Position numbers and translations under genes: made by a program
Notes under the pieces: model-generated
What the model saw: the letters and a program-made list of their open reading frames with translations, nothing else
What the model was told of the DNA's origin: nothing
Databases searched by the model: none
DNA from: Dyadobacter luteus
GTDB lineage: Bacteria > Bacteroidota > Bacteroidia > Cytophagales > Spirosomataceae
Assembly: GCF_003383615.1 (NCBI RefSeq)
Contig: NZ_QNUL01000013.1
Span: forward strand, 87,714 to 151,713
Length of the DNA stretch: 64,000 nucleotides
Direction: 5' to 3'
In this document: piece by piece, positions 11,906-20,777 of the stretch
How positions within the stretch are numbered: the stretch's first letter is position 1
Layout of the letters: every line of letters begins with the position of its first letter

Positions 11906-12097
11906 TTAGAAAGACTGATAAAACAGCCTTAGTGCATTTTCAAAAACGAGATCCATTATCCCTACAACGAATGCAAAAATAAGAGAACCCACAAGCACTA
12001 AAGTTGTGTTGGCCTGAAGTTCATTGAAAGGAGGCCATGTAACGTGCTGGGTCATTTCTTCCCAAGACAGTTTCAAAAAAGAAGTAAATTTTTCCAT
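11906..12097 (-). CDS. secE: Preprotein translocase subunit SecE
   Basis: 63 residues, the short single-helix form typical outside Proteobacteria. It is the small clamp subunit of the SecYEG channel in the inner membrane. The amphipathic segment WEEMTQHVTWP is followed by one membrane helix (TLVLVGSLIFAFVVGIMDLV). It lies between tRNA-Trp and nusG, the usual position. Confidence 0.95.
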   Translation of the reverse strand: MEKFTSFLKLSWEEMTQHVTWPPFNELQANTTLVLVGSLIFAFVVGIMDLVFENALRLFYQSF

Positions 12098-12114
12098 TTT
12101 TCTTTTTTATTATG

Positions 12115-12185
12115 CACGGGTGGAGAGATTCGAACTCCCATCAACGGTTTTGGAGACCGCTATTCTACCCTTGAACTACACCCGT
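12115..12185 (-). tRNA. tRNA-Trp (CCA)
   Basis: 71 nt. Acceptor arms ACGGGTG / CACCCGT pair perfectly. The anticodon stem GCGGT/ACCGT (with a G-T pair) holds the loop CTCCAAA, giving anticodon CCA. The T arm GGGAGTTCGAATCTCTCC is normal. The 3' CCA is not encoded. It lies directly before secE with a promoter upstream. Confidence 0.97.
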
Positions 12186-12214
12186 ATATCGTGCAATGCT
12201 TCCTTTCGGGGCTG

Positions 12215-12244
12215 CAAAGATACAACTTATTTACAAAAAACAAG
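12215..12244 (-). promoter_or_regulatory. Promoter of tRNA-Trp / secE operon
   Basis: On the minus strand TATCTTTG at 12222-12215 matches the Bacteroidota -7 box TAnnTTTG. TTG at 12243-12241 lies 18 bases upstream as the -33 box. The -33 box is inside the arm of the tuf terminator. Predicted transcription start is near 12208, about 23 bases before the tRNA. Confidence 0.75.
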
Positions 12245-12274
12245 TGCATTCCAAAAGAAATGCACTTGTTTTTT
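12235..12274 (-). terminator. Terminator after tuf
   Basis: A perfect 16-bp stem (12235-12250 with 12259-12274), 8-base loop, and a T run on the minus strand (TTTTTTG). It begins 14 bases after the tuf stop and separates tuf from the tRNA-Trp / secE unit. Confidence 0.9.
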
Positions 12275-12287
12275 ATTTTACCTCAGA

Positions 12288-13475
<1,188 letters not shown>

Positions 13476-13628
13476 GACTTAAGTACGCTTAAATTAAAAG
13501 TTATTACGAATTTATTAAACACTAATTATTGATTCTGTTTAGCTCATCTTCCTGACCGAGCGCCTCAAAATCAATTAAACTAAACAATATGAATCAAAAT
13601 CTTTCTTTGAATCATTGAGAACACTTCC

Positions 13629-13735
13629 TCAACTTTTCATTTACTCCGAGCCATTGAGGGGACTTGATGGCACCGGCCACCCGGTCGCAGCGGCGGACCG
13701 TCCCTGACCTCTTCCTTACCAAGGAAGTGTTCTAC
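13629..13735 (-). pseudogene. Degenerate tandem copy of tRNA-Thr
   Basis: This 107-base unit is a damaged copy of the next 107 bases. It matches the functional tRNA-Thr over the 3' acceptor strand (13650-13662) and over a 27-base block covering the anticodon arm (about 13702-13728). The flank TCAACTTTTCA downstream of the tRNA is also duplicated. In the T loop 7 bases are replaced by 39 (13663-13701), 29 of which are G or C. The 5' acceptor strand and the 5' half of the D arm are missing, so no functional tRNA can form. Confidence 0.8.
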
Positions 13736-13756
13736 TCAACTTTTCAAAATCTTACG

Positions 13757-13828
<72 letters not shown>

Positions 13829-13862
13829 AAAAAATCAAAACGCTAAGAAATGCAACTTTTAG

Positions 13863-13870
13863 CAAATCTA
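13863..13870 (-). promoter_or_regulatory. Possible -7 box before tRNA-Thr / tuf
   Basis: TAGATTTG on the minus strand matches TAnnTTTG, 35 bases before the tRNA and just after the hairpin at 13885-13930. I see no convincing TTTG at the -33 distance, so this is a partial match only. Confidence 0.4.
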
Positions 13871-13884
13871 TGAAACAACCAAAA

Positions 13885-13930
13885 AGCGATCAGCGAAAAA
13901 TTATCAAAATGAATGTTTTCGCTGATCGCT
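13885..13930 (-). terminator. Hairpin between tRNA-Gly and tRNA-Thr
   Basis: A perfect 15-bp stem (13885-13899 with 13916-13930) encloses a 16-base loop and is followed on the minus strand by TTTTTGG. It looks like an intrinsic terminator that would end the tRNA-Tyr / tRNA-Gly transcript. The large loop makes partial read-through into tRNA-Thr / tuf possible. Confidence 0.65.
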
Positions 13931-13949
13931 CTCGGGTGTTTCAAAATTG

Positions 13950-14022
13950 AGCGGAAGACGAGGTTCGAACTCGCGACCTATAGCTTGGAAGGCTATCGCT
14001 CTACCAGCTGAGCTACTTCCGC
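13950..14022 (-). tRNA. tRNA-Gly (TCC)
   Basis: 73 nt. Acceptor arms GCGGAAG / CTTCCGC pair perfectly. Anticodon stem ATAGC/GCTAT with loop CTTCCAA gives anticodon TCC. D arm GCTCAGCTGGTAGAGC and T arm GCGAGTTCGAACCTCGT are intact. CCA is not encoded. Confidence 0.97.
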
Positions 14023-14081
14023 AATCGTGTTGTGCCTGACTTCTAAACTGGTAATAAAGAAATCAATTCTGGCTCAAACTG

Positions 14082-14164
14082 TGGGGGCGGATGGATTCGA
14101 ACCACCGTAGGCGTACACCAGCAGATTTACAGTCTGCCCCATTTGGCCACTCTGGTACACCCCC
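14082..14164 (-). tRNA. tRNA-Tyr (GTA)
   Basis: 83 nt class II tRNA with a long variable arm. Acceptor arms GGGGGTG / CGCCCCC pair with one T-G. Anticodon stem GCAGA/TCTGC encloses CTGTAAA, giving anticodon GTA. CCA is not encoded. It is the first gene of the tRNA-Tyr / tRNA-Gly unit. Confidence 0.97.
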
Positions 14165-14217
14165 GTTTCAATATTTCAATACATCCGTGAAAGCCGCTTG
14201 TTTCACTTTTGGAGCTG

Positions 14218-14248
14218 CAAAATTATACCGTTTTTTATTATCGTCAAA
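14218..14248 (-). promoter_or_regulatory. Promoter of tRNA-Tyr / tRNA-Gly
   Basis: On the minus strand TTTG (14248-14245), a 19-base spacer and TAATTTTG (14225-14218) exactly match the Bacteroidota promoter consensus TTTG-N19-TAnnTTTG. The predicted start is near 14211, about 47 bases before tRNA-Tyr. Confidence 0.85.
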
Positions 14249-14277
14249 CTTTTTTAGAAAAATATTTCAAAAAAAAT

Positions 14278-14313
14278 GTGGGGTCTGAGAATATTGATTC
14301 TCAATTACCCCAC
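14278..14313 (-). terminator. Terminator after the 14333 outer membrane protein gene
   Basis: Outer arms GTGGGGT / ACCCCAC (14278-14284, 14307-14313) and inner arms GAGAAT / ATTCTC (14287-14292, 14297-14302) form one long hairpin. It is followed on the minus strand by a run of T. It ends the sigma / anti-sigma / outer membrane protein operon. Confidence 0.9.
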
Positions 14314-14332
14314 AATCAAGACTTTAAGTATT

Positions 14333-15436
14333 TTATAATTTTATCCCGAAACTGAGCATATTTACTTTAGGCCCGCGGTTTGTCTCATGTAACGTGTTTA
14401 AATCGTAGTTGACAAAAAGATCGACAAAATTCCGGAAGCCTATCTCAGCAGCCACACCATACCGAAAATCATTCAGGTAATAGTTGACTCTTTCACGATC
14501 ATTATCCTTAGTTCCTACCCTTCTCACCTTAGTGTAGCTACCCAATCTGTAACCTCCATACATACCGGCACTCACATAAGAAATAAAAGAATTCTTAAAA
14601 CTTACGGTTGGCATTAAAGACAAATTTACATTCGGAACAACCAATTTACTTTTTCTCAGCTCTACCTCATTACCATTGTTGTCCTCCACCAGAGGAAAAT
14701 CTACTCTGTCGGTCAACTTCGTAATCGTGTTGTTCCCGTCGTACATCAGATTAAACCAGGAAAAATCAATTCCGAAATCAAGATGAAAGCCTGCTTTCTG
14801 CCCTCTGGCAATTTTCGCACTTGCAATATAACCAAGGCTTACAAAACGGGAACCAAACGGACGCAGATCGTAATCTTCCTTATTGTAAATTCCTCCGGGA
14901 TCATTTGATCCGTAAGTATTTAGTCCCAAAGCGAAAGCAAAACCTTTTCTTGGACTGGACCCGACACGTGAACGATGAAAATTCTTGCCAATACGCTTAT
15001 AATCTTTGTCTTTATCACCATCGTCGTCATCGTCATTGTCATCATCATGATCTCTCACTGACACACCATCTGCATCAATTCTTACCTCTGTATCGCCATC
15101 TTTTACATGTACTCCCCTCACTCCAATGCGTACATAATCTTCATCCGATTTGTCCTTCAGATATCGTTTGCCATCCACTTCTTCTCTCAGAAAGGTGGTG
15201 TCTGAACGGGACGAATCCAGCTTCACATGCAAATCTCTCAATAATGCATTCAGATCATACCTCATGATCTTATCCAGCTCCGACTTGTTTTCGCCGTAGA
15301 TAATCAAGCGTGTTTTATTGCCGAACGTAACGATGATCGAGTCTTTTTCCGCCACACGCATTATTCCTGATGCTTTAACTCCGGTAAACGCGCAGCATAA
15401 CGCAATAACAATGGCTACATATAATTGCTTTTTCAT
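14333..15436 (-). CDS. Outer membrane beta-barrel-like protein with Asp-rich linker
   Basis: 367 residues. An N-terminal signal peptide is clear (MKKQLYVAIVIALCCAFTGVKA). The N-terminal third looks like a small periplasmic or surface domain with repeated short beta segments (VRIGVRGVHVKDGDTEVRID). An acidic tract rich in Asp follows near residues 130-147 (DHDDDNDDDDDGDKDKD). From about residue 165 the pattern of alternating Gly/aromatic residues to the C-terminus (NMLSFGIKL) fits an outer membrane beta-barrel. It is the third gene of an operon behind an ECF sigma factor and an anti-sigma-like protein, 12 bases after the latter. The precise function is unknown. Confidence 0.75.
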   Translation of the reverse strand: MKKQLYVAIVIALCCAFTGVKASGIMRVAEKDSIIVTFGNKTRLIIYGENKSELDKIMRYDLNALLRDLHVKLDSSRSDTTFLREEVDGKRYLKDKSDEDYVRIGVRGVHVKDGDTEVRIDADGVSVRDHDDDNDDDDDGDKDKDYKRIGKNFHRSRVGSSPRKGFAFALGLNTYGSNDPGGIYNKEDYDLRPFGSRFVSLGYIASAKIARGQKAGFHLDFGIDFSWFNLMYDGNNTITKLTDRVDFPLVEDNNGNEVELRKSKLVVPNVNLSLMPTVSFKNSFISYVSAGMYGGYRLGSYTKVRRVGTKDNDRERVNYYLNDFRYGVAAEIGFRNFVDLFVNYDLNTLHETNRGPKVNMLSFGIKL

Positions 15437-15448
15437 GGCTTCTGATTT

Positions 15449-16210
15449 TTAAAATTTAGTTCTTTCTTTTAGGTTCTGATATTTTTCCGAGACCTTTTCT
15501 TCACCGTCTCTCAAACGGCCATCCACACGTGCTACTACCTCTTTAGGATTGAATCCAACTTCTTTCCAATCCACAGATTCACCGTGTTTCACATTTTTCA
15601 ACTGGCGGAAGATTTTACTCAATCGGGATGACTTTTCCTGTTCGATTTCCATCTTAGGTTCCGACACATTTACTACAATCGTTCTGTTTTCTGATTCGTT
15701 TTGCGCCACGGATTTTACACTGGCTATTTCAGGAACAGACTCAATCTCAGGATAACTCAGCTCCTCGCTGGTATCTATTGTTTGAATTTCTTTTTTGGTA
15801 ACCGATTCAACAACAGCAATCATGGGCTGTGTAACCTGTTTTTCAGATACATTCTCATTTTGTTGAACCTGTATCTTTTCGATATACTTTTCAGCTGACT
15901 TAGCGATCTGGCTGGTTTCTCCTGTTGGCAGGCTATCCACAGTTACGGAAGGATTGACGATTGTTTTATCCTCAGTGGGCAAACTTGTTTTCACTGCCAG
16001 TTCCGACCCGACATTTCCTGCCTCATTCATCCAGATCACATAACCTGCAAGTAGCGTCACCACCACACCTGCGGCCATATACCAAACCAGCAGAGGTAAT
16101 CGCTTTTCTTCTTTTACAGGTCTGATACGTTCCCATGCAGCAGCAGAAGGAGTGCGCTCAATACCTTCCAGCTTCTTTTTGAAAATATCATCAATAGGAT
16201 GCTTTTTCAT
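15449..16210 (-). CDS. Anti-sigma-like single-pass membrane protein
   Basis: 253 residues. The N-terminal part has the typical Bacteroidota opening of such proteins (IDDIFKKKLEGIERTPSAAAWERI), about 40 cytoplasmic residues, then one membrane helix (LLVWYMAAGVVVTLLAGYVIW, about residues 39-60). A long hydrophilic Glu/Ser/Val-rich periplasmic segment follows. The start overlaps the end of the upstream sigma factor gene by 20 bases, so the two are translationally coupled. Control of that sigma factor is inferred from this arrangement; no zinc anti-sigma motif is seen. Confidence 0.7.
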   Translation of the reverse strand: MKKHPIDDIFKKKLEGIERTPSAAAWERIRPVKEEKRLPLLVWYMAAGVVVTLLAGYVIWMNEAGNVGSELAVKTSLPTEDKTIVNPSVTVDSLPTGETSQIAKSAEKYIEKIQVQQNENVSEKQVTQPMIAVVESVTKKEIQTIDTSEELSYPEIESVPEIASVKSVAQNESENRTIVVNVSEPKMEIEQEKSSRLSKIFRQLKNVKHGESVDWKEVGFNPKEVVARVDGRLRDGEEKVSEKYQNLKERTKF

Positions 16211-16781
16211 ATTCTACTTTTTTTTTAAATCCTTGCTCCCATTCCAAAACCATCTTTTGCAGCAAAGCCCGGGCTCTATGCAATTGTGATTTTGAAGTAC
16301 TCTCACTAATTCCCAGCATTTCCGCGATTTCAGCATGGCTGTAGCCTTCAATAGCGTATAAATTAAAGACCGTTCGGTAACCCACCGGCAAATCGCCGAT
16401 CAGGCTCAGAAGTTCCTCAGCATTCAGATTCTCATCAGCCAGCGAATAATCCGGAATATTAGCTGCTTCGTCTGACAAAGTATCTTCCAGCATTCTCTTC
16501 TGTTTTCTGAGATAACCGAGTGCTTCATTTACCATGATTCTCCGGATCCAGCCTTCAAAACTACCTTCTTCAGAAAACTGATCAATCTTACTGAAAACGC
16601 GCATGAAACCTTCAATCATAATGTCCTCTGCAATCATTTCATCACAGGCATAGCGGAAACATAACCCCAGCATGCGGGAGCTATATTTTTCGTACACTTG
16701 CCGCTGTGCCTTCGGATCTTGCTTCCTGAGCGCTTTGACGAGCTGTGCTTCCTGATTAAAAAATGATAGAATTCGACCCAT
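16191..16781 (-). CDS. ECF-type RNA polymerase sigma factor
   Basis: 196 residues. Region 2 is visible around residues 25-95 (YSSRMLGLCFRYACDEMIAE, then FEGWIRRIMVNEALGYLRKQ). Region 4 is at about 125-180 (LPVGYRTVFNLYAIEGYSH, then EIAEMLGISESTSKSQLHRAR). It is the first gene of the sigma / anti-sigma / outer membrane protein operon, divergent from murI. Its target genes cannot be read from the sequence, but the linked outer membrane protein suggests an envelope regulon. Confidence 0.93.
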   Translation of the reverse strand: MGRILSFFNQEAQLVKALRKQDPKAQRQVYEKYSSRMLGLCFRYACDEMIAEDIMIEGFMRVFSKIDQFSEEGSFEGWIRRIMVNEALGYLRKQKRMLEDTLSDEAANIPDYSLADENLNAEELLSLIGDLPVGYRTVFNLYAIEGYSHAEIAEMLGISESTSKSQLHRARALLQKMVLEWEQGFKKKVEYEKASY

Positions 16782-17020
16782 TCAGAATATTGATTTCAAC
16801 CACAAGATGCTGCTGTACGTGGTTCAGGTTGCATGGCTTTCTTATTTTTTCACAAATCACTTCCGGTTTTTTCGAAATCGCCAAAAAAATGAATCGTAAT
16901 AAGCTTTTAATCAGCATTTTAAAACATAAATAAAAAGTTAAAAAAAACTTATTTATTCACTAAAAATAATATTCTCCCAGCGATCTTTTAGTTTTGACAG
17001 AAAATAAACCAAAGCATAAG
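16782..17020. promoter_or_regulatory. Divergent promoter region, sigma factor / murI
   Basis: 239 AT-rich bases between divergent genes. On the plus strand TAGTTTTG at 16989-16996 matches the -7 box and would start murI transcription near 17003; no TTTG is found at the matching distance. An AT-rich imperfect inverted repeat lies at 16927-16956. No clear box was found for the sigma factor side. Confidence 0.5.
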
Positions 17021-17830
17021 ATGTTTGATTCAACGGCTCCTATCGGGATTTTTGACAGCGGTATAGGTGGTATGACTGTAGCCAGTGCTGTAACAAGACT
17101 GCTACCCAAAGAGAATACAATCTACTTTGGCGACACGGCTCACTTGCCTTATGGAGATAAGTCAACAGCCGCCATTCAGGCCTATTCTATCAAAATTTGC
17201 AATATGCTTCTGCAACAGAACTGTAAGCTGATTCTTATCGCTTGTAATTCTGCCTCAGCAGCAGCTTTCGAATTGGTGAGAGAATATGTGGGTAGTAAAG
17301 CCTGGGTACTCAATGTGATTGATCCTGTTGTAGATTATATCAAGGAGCATTACGATGGAAAAACGATTGGTCTGATAGGTACCAAACAAACCGTATTATC
17401 CAATGTATATAAAAAGAAAGTTGACGCTCTGAATAAAAATATCCAGCTTAAATCTCTGGCAACGCCCTTGCTGGCTCCTATGATTGAAGAAGGTTTTTTT
17501 GATAATAACATTAGCGAAAGCATCATAGCCAGCTATCTTTCCGATCCTGCCTTGGCGGAGATAGAGGCTTTGATTCTGGGTTGTACCCATTATCCGTTGA
17601 TCAAACAGCAGATCGGGGCTTTTTATGGAAACAAAGTAGAAATCCTTGATACTTCGGAAATCGTCGCCAATTCGCTGAGAGCATTACTTGAACAGCATTA
17701 TCTCATTAATGACAAAGGAGAAGGCAAACGGAATTTTTATGTCTCCGATTATACCCTTTCCTTTGAGCAATCCACTAATATATTCTTCGGTAAGCAAATT
17801 CAGTTGGAGCATTACCCTCTATGGGAGTAG
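17021..17830 (+). CDS. murI: Glutamate racemase
   Basis: 269 residues from ATG 17021 (MFDSTAPIGIFDSGIGGMTV). It converts L-glutamate to D-glutamate for peptidoglycan. The DSG segment (FDSGIGG), the first catalytic cysteine in ACNSASA and the second in LGCTHYPL are all present. The frame is open nine codons further to TTG 16994, but that TTG is the end of a -7 promoter box (TAGTTTTG), so translation cannot start there if the promoter is real. The stop lies one base from the stop of the convergent glycoside hydrolase gene. Confidence 0.95.
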   Translation: MFDSTAPIGIFDSGIGGMTVASAVTRLLPKENTIYFGDTAHLPYGDKSTAAIQAYSIKICNMLLQQNCKLILIACNSASAAAFELVREYVGSKAWVLNVIDPVVDYIKEHYDGKTIGLIGTKQTVLSNVYKKKVDALNKNIQLKSLATPLLAPMIEEGFFDNNISESIIASYLSDPALAEIEALILGCTHYPLIKQQIGAFYGNKVEILDTSEIVANSLRALLEQHYLINDKGEGKRNFYVSDYTLSFEQSTNIFFGKQIQLEHYPLWE

Positions 17831-17831
17831 C

Positions 17832-20372
17832 CTATTCCTGATATACAATTTTAAGAGGTTCGAGTAGTCCGGAAGGCATAGGTTGCCATGAAGAGGCATC
17901 GAACTTCTTATAGGTAATATCCGCCACATTGATATCATAAAATTTCTTCCAGTCGGGGAGCTGTTTATCGCGCAGGCGCATGTAATTGGCCGAAAGATTG
18001 GTAACTTCTATTTCCATCTTATTACCTTTCTCCTTCAAAATTCCGGATTGTATATCTGCGATGAATGGTATAGACCAAAATGTTCCCAAAACTTTACCAT
18101 TGATTTTAACTGTTGCTACTTCCCTCACATCTCCCAGGTCGAGTTGTAAGCCTTTTTTTGTCAGTACCGACTTAGGCACATCGAACGTGACCGTATATCT
18201 GGCAGTACCGGAAAAATAAACGGCAGAATCTGATAGCTCTGTCCAGGATCCAAGCTTTTGTAATTTAGCTGTTTCAGGCAGAGACGGGCGACCTTTGAGG
18301 AATGTAATATCCCAATTCCCTGAAACAGGCACCGACTTGACCTTGCCTTTGACATTTGAAACAATTGCAACTCCTGATTCCTCTTCCAGAAAACAAGATT
18401 GACCTGGTAATAGCTTCAAATAAACCTGAGCTATTCCTGCACTGTCTCTTTTTGCCAATACAGAGATCCCATTCAGAGGATCATTTTTAGCCGCTACTTT
18501 GATCTTACCAAGCGATATCCAACCTTCTGTAAAAGCGTTACCTAAATTCGATACGAAGTAAATGACTTTGCCATTTTTTATCTTCCGGATATAAGAGAGA
18601 CCCTTTTTTGATACTTCCTCCTGCACAACACCATTTTGGGCTAGCAATTTATCTACATCAGTACCTACCTGTACGGTATTTTTCCTGGATAGCTGAACCA
18701 CGTTCTCCAGGAATGTTTTCTGCCTTTCATCGTGTTTGCCAAAGCCTGCAACCTGCTCAGGTGTTTTACCCTGAAAAATGATTTTACCTCCAGCCTGCGC
18801 AAGCCTAAGAAGCGACGCCAATGTTTCCTCGGGCATATAGGTTTCCGACGGAATAATCAAAGTTTTATAGCTGGTGGCTCCTGACGCCAGATTCCCTTTA
18901 GAATCCACTTTCAGTCTTTCCAGTTGCCTGTCAGATACAAAATCGAAAGAGTACCCGTCCTTCCAGAGTTGCTGTGTCAGCTTGCCGAATGGAAGATCAA
19001 GCAACCATCTGTCTACGTGATGTACCTCCAGCAAATGCACACCGCCAGACGATCGTGCAGGCTTTGCCCAAAGATCGTGTATCGGAAAATAGACCAGTAC
19101 ATCATTATCGGGTTTACTCTCCTGCAAAATACTCTGGCACTTTTCTACGTATTTGTTCAACAAATGAAAATGCTCTGCAAAATGGGAAGTAGGTCCATAG
19201 TTAGTTGAGGCATAGAACAGCCAACCCGGATAAGGGTCATTGATGGGAGAATAGGTCGTTCCGTGATAAAATATGTGGTTAATACCCGATACAAACAACT
19301 CGTCAATCTGAGGTTTGATCTGAGATAAAGAAACTTTAAAATGATTGGCAAGCCAGGTGCTGGTTTCAGAACTCACCAGTTTTTTGCCTGAAAAATGCGC
19401 TGCTGACGATGCGAATTTCATAGCCAGAGGATTTGGTGTACCAAATTGTTTGATCGAATAATCAGGATCTACCCGAAGGCCGGGAATGGGAAAACGACTT
19501 GTACCGAAAGATTCTGTTTCGGGGATATCGGACTCATCATACAAATCCAGCAAATTCCCCGGAGATCCGTGCGCCTGGTAACGCGTTTTAAACCCATGAT
19601 CTCTGCTCCACTTCGTCCAGCTATTCGCATAACGTTCTCTCAGTAACTCTGCCAATGTTTGCTGATAATCTATCCTGACGAGCCCGGCATTTTGTTTGTT
19701 GACAGAATCTTTCAGAAGAGTCAGATTAGGCCTTAAATCATATCCTCTTCTTTTTTGAAATTCAGTGAGAAAATCCTCTGTCCAGTTGGCACCATAAGCT
19801 TCGTACGAATCCATATACATGGATCTTGGTTTTTCCCTGACTGCAGAAAATGCCGAATCAAATCTGGTGAGGTATTGCGACATGGCAGACTTATGAAACG
19901 GATTAAATACCAATCCTTCTCCACCTGGTGCGGCACGCTTCACCATTTGCTTCGTATTCTTTACAGACGGTGCACCATCTACTACTTCCATTTGTAGAGC
20001 GCCCAGCTCTGTACTAACGTTAGGTCCGCCAAACGGCCAGCCAGTACCAGTTGTCATATCTACTCCTAAGCCAAGCTTCTTACCTTCTGCAACTGTATAC
20101 TCCATCATCTCCAGCCATTTTGGGCTCAGGAATGGAATGAAATCTTTCTCTGCTCCCTTGGCACCGTAAATCGGGATGATATGAACTCCCCCCAAACCGG
20201 ATTTTTTAAAAATATCCAGCTGAGCTTTAATGTCCTGTTTTTTAACAGCACTCCCCATCCACCACCAGTACGTCCAGGGCCTGGCTGTTGAAATATTCTG
20301 AGCGTTCACAGTTAACGCAAAGCTCATCAAGCATAACAATATTCTAAGACGCATCGTAAACAATTTTTTCAA
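17832..20372 (-). CDS. GH106-like glycoside hydrolase (alpha-L-rhamnosidase-like)
   Basis: 846 residues with an N-terminal signal peptide (MRLRILLCLMSFALTVNAQ), so it is exported. The opening RPWTYWWWMGSAVKK and GLGGVHIIPIYGAKG are characteristic of the GH106 alpha-L-rhamnosidase group. The TGTGWPFGGP segment belongs to the barrel domain. The C-terminal part (about 690-840) resembles the GH2-type beta-sandwich sugar-binding domain (LDLGDVREVATVKINGKVLG). It is somewhat shorter than characterised members. There is no SusC/SusD pair nearby, so the substrate is unknown and another GH2-clan activity is possible. The frame also allows a start six codons later. An inverted repeat (20405-20411 with 20421-20427) lies about 35 bases upstream. 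Confidence 0.75.
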   Translation of the reverse strand: MKKLFTMRLRILLCLMSFALTVNAQNISTARPWTYWWWMGSAVKKQDIKAQLDIFKKSGLGGVHIIPIYGAKGAEKDFIPFLSPKWLEMMEYTVAEGKKLGLGVDMTTGTGWPFGGPNVSTELGALQMEVVDGAPSVKNTKQMVKRAAPGGEGLVFNPFHKSAMSQYLTRFDSAFSAVREKPRSMYMDSYEAYGANWTEDFLTEFQKRRGYDLRPNLTLLKDSVNKQNAGLVRIDYQQTLAELLRERYANSWTKWSRDHGFKTRYQAHGSPGNLLDLYDESDIPETESFGTSRFPIPGLRVDPDYSIKQFGTPNPLAMKFASSAAHFSGKKLVSSETSTWLANHFKVSLSQIKPQIDELFVSGINHIFYHGTTYSPINDPYPGWLFYASTNYGPTSHFAEHFHLLNKYVEKCQSILQESKPDNDVLVYFPIHDLWAKPARSSGGVHLLEVHHVDRWLLDLPFGKLTQQLWKDGYSFDFVSDRQLERLKVDSKGNLASGATSYKTLIIPSETYMPEETLASLLRLAQAGGKIIFQGKTPEQVAGFGKHDERQKTFLENVVQLSRKNTVQVGTDVDKLLAQNGVVQEEVSKKGLSYIRKIKNGKVIYFVSNLGNAFTEGWISLGKIKVAAKNDPLNGISVLAKRDSAGIAQVYLKLLPGQSCFLEEESGVAIVSNVKGKVKSVPVSGNWDITFLKGRPSLPETAKLQKLGSWTELSDSAVYFSGTARYTVTFDVPKSVLTKKGLQLDLGDVREVATVKINGKVLGTFWSIPFIADIQSGILKEKGNKMEIEVTNLSANYMRLRDKQLPDWKKFYDINVADITYKKFDASSWQPMPSGLLEPLKIVYQE

Positions 20373-20442
20373 GTAAAGACGACCTCACTCTTTCTTACCC
20401 TACTTTATCCGCTTTTTTTACGGATAATCTGAAATAAAAAAA

Positions 20443-20465
20443 GCGAAACCATTTTCAGGTTCCGC
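20443..20465 (-). terminator. Terminator of the respiratory operon
   Basis: Arms GCGAAACC and GGTTCCGC pair with one mismatch around a 7-base loop, followed on the minus strand by TTTTTTTATTT. It lies 28 bases after the last gene of the actA-to-small-CxxC-protein operon. Confidence 0.85.
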
Positions 20466-20492
20466 CTTCTACATATTCATGGTGGTGATAAA

Positions 20493-20777
20493 CTAATTCT
20501 GAGAATAGGCATGCTTTATACGCGAATTCACAAACTCACGTGCCGCCTGATCTCTTTTACTATTCCGGTACCAGAGATAGCCAATAACCGCTACAATAAG
20601 GTATGGCATCACAAAAAGATATACAATTCCTGTGTTCAAGCCTACCCCTACGTTATTTCTTCCGTTTCCTATTGTACTTTCCACTGAACCACGGCACATA
20701 GCGCACTGCGCCCAGGTATCTACAGATGATAATACCAGCATCGCCAGCATTCCGAATAAAACAGCTGTCTTTTTCAT
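20493..20777 (-). CDS. Small CxxC membrane protein of the respiratory operon
   Basis: 94 residues. It has a signal peptide (MKKTAVLFGMLAMLVLSSVDTWA) and directly after it a CAMC motif (QCAMCRGSVES). One membrane helix follows (about residues 50-70, VYLFVMPYLIVAVIGYLWY) and then a short basic tail. Its ATG overlaps the DUF420 stop by 4 bases (ATGA), so the two are coupled. I do not recognise a characterised family. The exported CxxC next to a SCO1 homologue suggests a role in oxidase copper or thiol handling; this is inference. Confidence 0.75.
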   Translation of the reverse strand: MKKTAVLFGMLAMLVLSSVDTWAQCAMCRGSVESTIGNGRNNVGVGLNTGIVYLFVMPYLIVAVIGYLWYRNSKRDQAAREFVNSRIKHAYSQN

